DNA of 64,000 nt, from positions 62,001 to 126,000 of the forward strand of contig QLIY01000266.1 of the NCBI GenBank assembly GCA_003260075.1, given 5' to 3'. Of the stretch, positions 60,649 through 64,000 are shown piece after piece. Below the pieces are notes generated by a model. That model had not been told where the DNA came from and did not search any database. It worked only from the letters and a program-made list of their open reading frames with translations. Origin of the DNA: Phallusia mammillata (Eukaryota; Chordata; Ascidiacea; Phlebobranchia; Ascidiidae). Within the stretch, counting starts at the first letter, position 1, and every line of letters starts with the position of its first letter. The translations under genes and the position numbers were made by a program.

Positions 60649-61158
60649 CATAGGCGCCGAGTTTTACAAAAATGCAAGGTGGCGGGCATAAAATATGACA
60701 TCACTTTATGTGACGTCACTAATGCGTGTAACCACAAGAACTCAAATATAAAGCCAAACAAACTTCCCATAGAATGCAACGTTTGTCAAAATCAGAAAAA
60801 AGATATGTTTGAAATAATGCTTAGTTTGCAATTACAACACGTTGCTGTAACGTTCATTGGCTTAGCAACGTTTAAAAAATGTTGCGTCAAATTTAACCAT
60901 TTATTACAACACATTGACATTGTACACAACAATGGCCCAACATTCTAACCAAAACAGGCGGCAGTTTTAAGCCACGTTGTGTTGCTGTGTCGCCACCACA
61001 TTTGTTTAAAAGCAAAAATGTTCCCAAGTTTCTTCAGCTTTGACAATATTTCGTACGATACCGTTACAAACTAACCAAAATATTCACGGTGGCCGCCACC
61101 GTGCTTTAAAAACCCAAGGTGGCGGCGCCACCCCGCCACCGCCTACTCGGCGCCTATG
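60649..61158. mobile_element. MITE with CATAGGCGCCGAG termini
   Basis: CATAGGCGCCGAGT and ACTCGGCGCCTATG, 510 bp apart, with flanks matching at seven of eight bases (CTTGCGGC / ATTGCGGC). An open frame inside (60679-60948) has no domain. Confidence 0.8.
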
Positions 61159-62676
61159 ATTGCGGCCTCTAGGTTATTGAGCAAACAGTTCCAAAGTTTT
61201 ATCAACATGCACCCCTACAATTTACCACTTTTTTGCAGAACATCAGTTAAAATCATAGCCTTACCCCAACCCAAATAACCCTAACCGTAAGCATTTTTGG
61301 TGATGTACCATTTAAAATAGCTTCGTGCTCTTAGCGTCACCTATCGAAATTTAGCCAAATGTAATTCATATGGTATGGTGTTAGTAGATTTTTCCACGTG
61401 ACTGGTAAGCATATAGATATCATATCAACAAGTGACGTTTTCTTTTTCCCCCTTTTATAGTTCATGAAAAACTTTCGGCAAATGCACATGCAATTATCAA
61501 CGATATAAGCGGCTACTGAACACGAATGAGCAAATCAGTTGGCGTGTCACAAGAAATCACCTCGCGTGTTAATATTCCTGACGCCTGACTTGAACGGAAG
61601 AGAATACAACTTTTGAATTCGTGTATTGTATAACAACGTATGTTTCATGTACTTTAGCGTTTGAGAAGTGATGAAACTCGTTTTCCGCAGGTTGACATGA
61701 GTGAAGTATCGTGTCTTACAGTCAAACACAAAAAAGACTTCTGTATTATTTGACCCGCCGTGCGTAACAAGATCTCTCTCAGAAATTCAAAAACAGGTTT
61801 GTGGCCTGATCTGTTCTAACACAGCCGCCTTGTCCGTACTTTTGTCCGTTCTAACACAGCCGCCTCAGGCAAAATATGTTTTTTAACTTGTACTTTGCCG
61901 TGTTTAATACCACGACATGAAGCAAGCTCAAGAGTCGCTGATTCGACATCCTGGTGTGGTTGTTTGGTTGTGGTCCATTTTTTTGCAGTTTACAACTTCG
62001 GTTGGGGAATGGTGTCTACTTTCCTTTGAACGTAGGAAGGAAAAAGGTTACTGAACGCTGAAAGGCTGGTATTTTTTTGTACCTGGGCATAAAAAGGCCT
62101 GTCAAAGCATTAAATGTTCATTGGGTTGTCGGCAAATAAAATCTTGTTAGCTGCAAAAAGAGACAGAAAGAAACGAAAGTTAAGAGCTAGACAAGAATTT
62201 ATTTTGCCTTGGAGATCAAAAACAATGTTTTTGCGGCAATCGTAATTGAAGAAAACTGTTACTAGGCTAACATAAAATGCATAGACCTACTTTTTAAATT
62301 ATATAACAAATATACACGATGCACGGTTTTAAAAACTCTAGAAAGAAAGAAACTAACAAGCCAATATATTTGTAAAAAAACATAACGTTTTGACAATCCT
62401 TTTGTCATGTTCGACAAGTCAGTGATTGTGTTTTGCCTTTGCGTTATAATCTTAGAGTGTGAATATGTTGGCGTTTGACGTTTGGAAACTAGTGTAATTT
62501 AATAATTTTATTAAACTTGATTTGACAAATTGATGACAGGTTTATTAATGAACTGTTATAACCGCTTTTTCACTTTTTTGTTTTATTTATAAAATCGAAA
62601 TTTGAAACAATTCAAGATTTTATTAAAATCCTTTGTTGGGGCAGATAAAAATATCACTTATATCCTCGTATGAAGA

Positions 62677-62684
62677 GTATAAAA
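62677..62684 (+). promoter_or_regulatory. TATA box candidate of the second Kazal gene
   Basis: GTATAAAATC lies about 60 bp before the start codon, leaving a start site near 62707 and a short leader. A TTTTTCACAAACAG acceptor-like string at about 62706 could instead mark trans-splicing of a leader, common in ascidians. Confidence 0.5.
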
Positions 62685-62739
62685 TCTTTGTGTTTTTCAC
62701 AAACAGATTTGCAGGTTAAATTTAAGTGATAAAAGAATA

Positions 62740-63832
62740 ATGAAGGTCGGTTTTCTTGTTGTCTTACTTGCGCTCCTAGTGGTGGGCTCATCAGCACGTC
62801 CTAATTGTGCAATGTAAGTTTTTAAATTGTTTACTTTATTTTTTTTTTATATTGCTCATTGTATTGTATTTTATTAATTTTGAAACCGGACAAGAGAATA
62901 GTACATAACAGCGCAGAAACACTACACTTCATACTTAAGTTGTTTAAATTCGAAAAGCAAAGGAATACTAGCGGATCACATTTGCATTTCAATTGCAATA
63001 TTTATTCATATTAGAAATTGTCCAAGAAACTACTTACCAGTTTGTGACTCCGATGGAAATCAATATTCAAACGAATGCAGACTGAGAGTTGCTGCGTGCG
63101 AGGCGTAAGTATTTTTGAAGATAATTGAGTTTACTGTAATTCCTTGTTTGCAAAATGGTTTTACACTGTCCCGCAATTTGGAAACCAGTGTCGTCAAAAG
63201 CCCTTAAATATCTCATGACCGGCGCAAAAATTTTCAAAATATTATGCGTTGCCCCCAAACCCTTCAAAAAAACAATTAAATACAAAGCTTCTTATGATAA
63301 AAGTGACAGTAAAAATACGGTTTTAAAATAGCAACGGCTTCATTTCATTTGTAGCCTATGTAATGCTAGGTTTTGGAAATTCTTCTACCTCTCGTAAATC
63401 TCCTATTTGTCCTTATTGTTACCGTATACCGTACGCTTGAGCATTAAGCCGGTTTACATCAAGCGCGAACGCGAACGGGTCCTTTTTTCCTCGCGCGAAT
63501 CACGCGAAATTTGAGGTTTACACCAGGCGCAAACGTTGCGAACAAGGCCGTTTCTTTCGCTCATCTGGCAGTGGTGCACTTCCAGTATATACAAAGGATT
63601 GCAATTAATTTCATGGAATTGTGTGTAAAATAATTTTTTATGGGCCAAATGCACCTTTAGCTGTTGAATGTAAAGGTTGACCATCAAATATGTGTATTTG
63701 CAACTGATAAATTTGAATTGCTTCTAAACTAAAACCGCTGTTGTGTAATACAAAACTACTCTACTCTGCAGAGCTAATTTAAGAAATGTACATTTAAAAG
63801 CAGTTGGATCTTGTTTAGCAGTGTATTTGTGA
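62740..63832 (+). CDS. Kazal-type serine protease inhibitor (three exons)
   Basis: Exons 62740-62813, 63015-63104 and 63772-63832 join to 74 aa, all GT-AG. A signal peptide (MKVGFLVVLLALLVVGSSA) precedes a single Kazal domain: C-x4-C-x7-C-x10-C-x6-C-x14-C, all six Cys present. The last Cys sits in exon 3 (KAVGSCLAVYL then TGA). Typical Kazal features are PVCDSDGNQYSNEC and Arg at the P1 position (CPR), so trypsin-like targets are expected. Exon 1 and 2 boundaries have the same phase as in the gene at 56079, and the signal peptides are alike, so the two are tandem duplicates. The exon-3 call rests on phase, the acceptor CTCTGCAG and the right Cys spacing. Secreted. Confidence 0.9.
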
Positions 63833-64000
63833 ATCATAGTTTTCCCCGGGAGTGCAGCACGTTTCTCGTACTCTATTGTTGAAGTACTGTAGCCTATTTC
63901 CAATAATTTGACATTGTAGTGTCCATACTTCTGTTAAAACTGGATTGTTGGATACCTTACGCCAGAAAAAGATAACTGTCCAACAAAATACTCACTTCAA

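Larger units (their letters stand above)
56741..62739. other. Region between the Kazal genes, mostly transposon-derived
   Basis: It contains a repeat with 'cccgaa' motifs (about 56810-57165), SINEs (57576, 60005), MITEs (58335-58423, 58975-59458, 60649-61158), a Penelope-type fragment (59594-59956), and copies of a dispersed repeat near 57.5, 58.5 and 61.3 kb. I see nothing gene-like in 61400-62600. Confidence 0.6.

Noticed and set aside
1-64000. CRISPR arrays, operons, ribosome binding sites
   Set aside because: The sequence is intron-containing nuclear DNA; no array of short regular repeats is present.

Overview
The window looks like AT-rich nuclear DNA from an invertebrate deuterostome, most likely an ascidian tunicate (Ciona-like). 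Genes are split into short exons with GT-AG introns. There are tandem globin genes, extracellular PAN/discoidin and leucine-rich-repeat proteins, tandem Kazal inhibitors, many small hAT-type inverted-repeat elements, and pieces of LINE and Penelope-like retroelements. The organism is inferred from gene architecture; no marker names the species.

Layout. At 310-1037 are the last two exons of a globin whose start lies left of the window. At 12509-17385 is a complete four-exon globin (160 aa) on the same strand. From 17.4 to 30.7 kb I find mostly transposon-derived sequence plus a doubtful minus-strand gene with repeated exon-like units at 22.4-23.3 kb. At 30776-31342 is a single-exon two-helix membrane protein of unknown role. 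At 37405-39933 (minus) is a five-exon LRR receptor-like protein with a signal peptide, LRR caps, one membrane helix and a very short tail. Directly upstream of it on the same strand, 41574-45618, is a seven-exon secreted protein (356 aa): signal peptide, PAN/apple domain, Arg/Pro-rich linker, discoidin (F5/8 type C) domain. From 45.6 to 56 kb there are repeats and a LINE reverse transcriptase broken by two stops. At 56079-56740 and 62740-63832 are two Kazal inhibitor genes, the first cut short, with a Penelope-type GIY-YIG fragment, tRNA-like SINEs and several MITEs between them.

The genes do not form a pathway. They are two small tandem families (globins, Kazal inhibitors) and two neighbouring extracellular or cell-surface genes that would fit recognition or adhesion work.

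The strongest unexplained signal is structural. There are about 19 pure G runs of 10 or more, every one on the + strand. They fall into two size classes, 10-13 and 48-80. Ten of the short runs sit exactly between two near-identical direct copies of 60-840 bp, and an eleventh precedes a copy of sequence from 1.5 kb away. I think most are assembly gaps or contig joins written as G, with the duplicated flanks being unmerged overlapping or allelic contig ends. A biological G-tract duplication mechanism is the alternative. Anyone using this window should treat those positions with caution. A second signal is a marked excess of the palindrome TGACGTCA.
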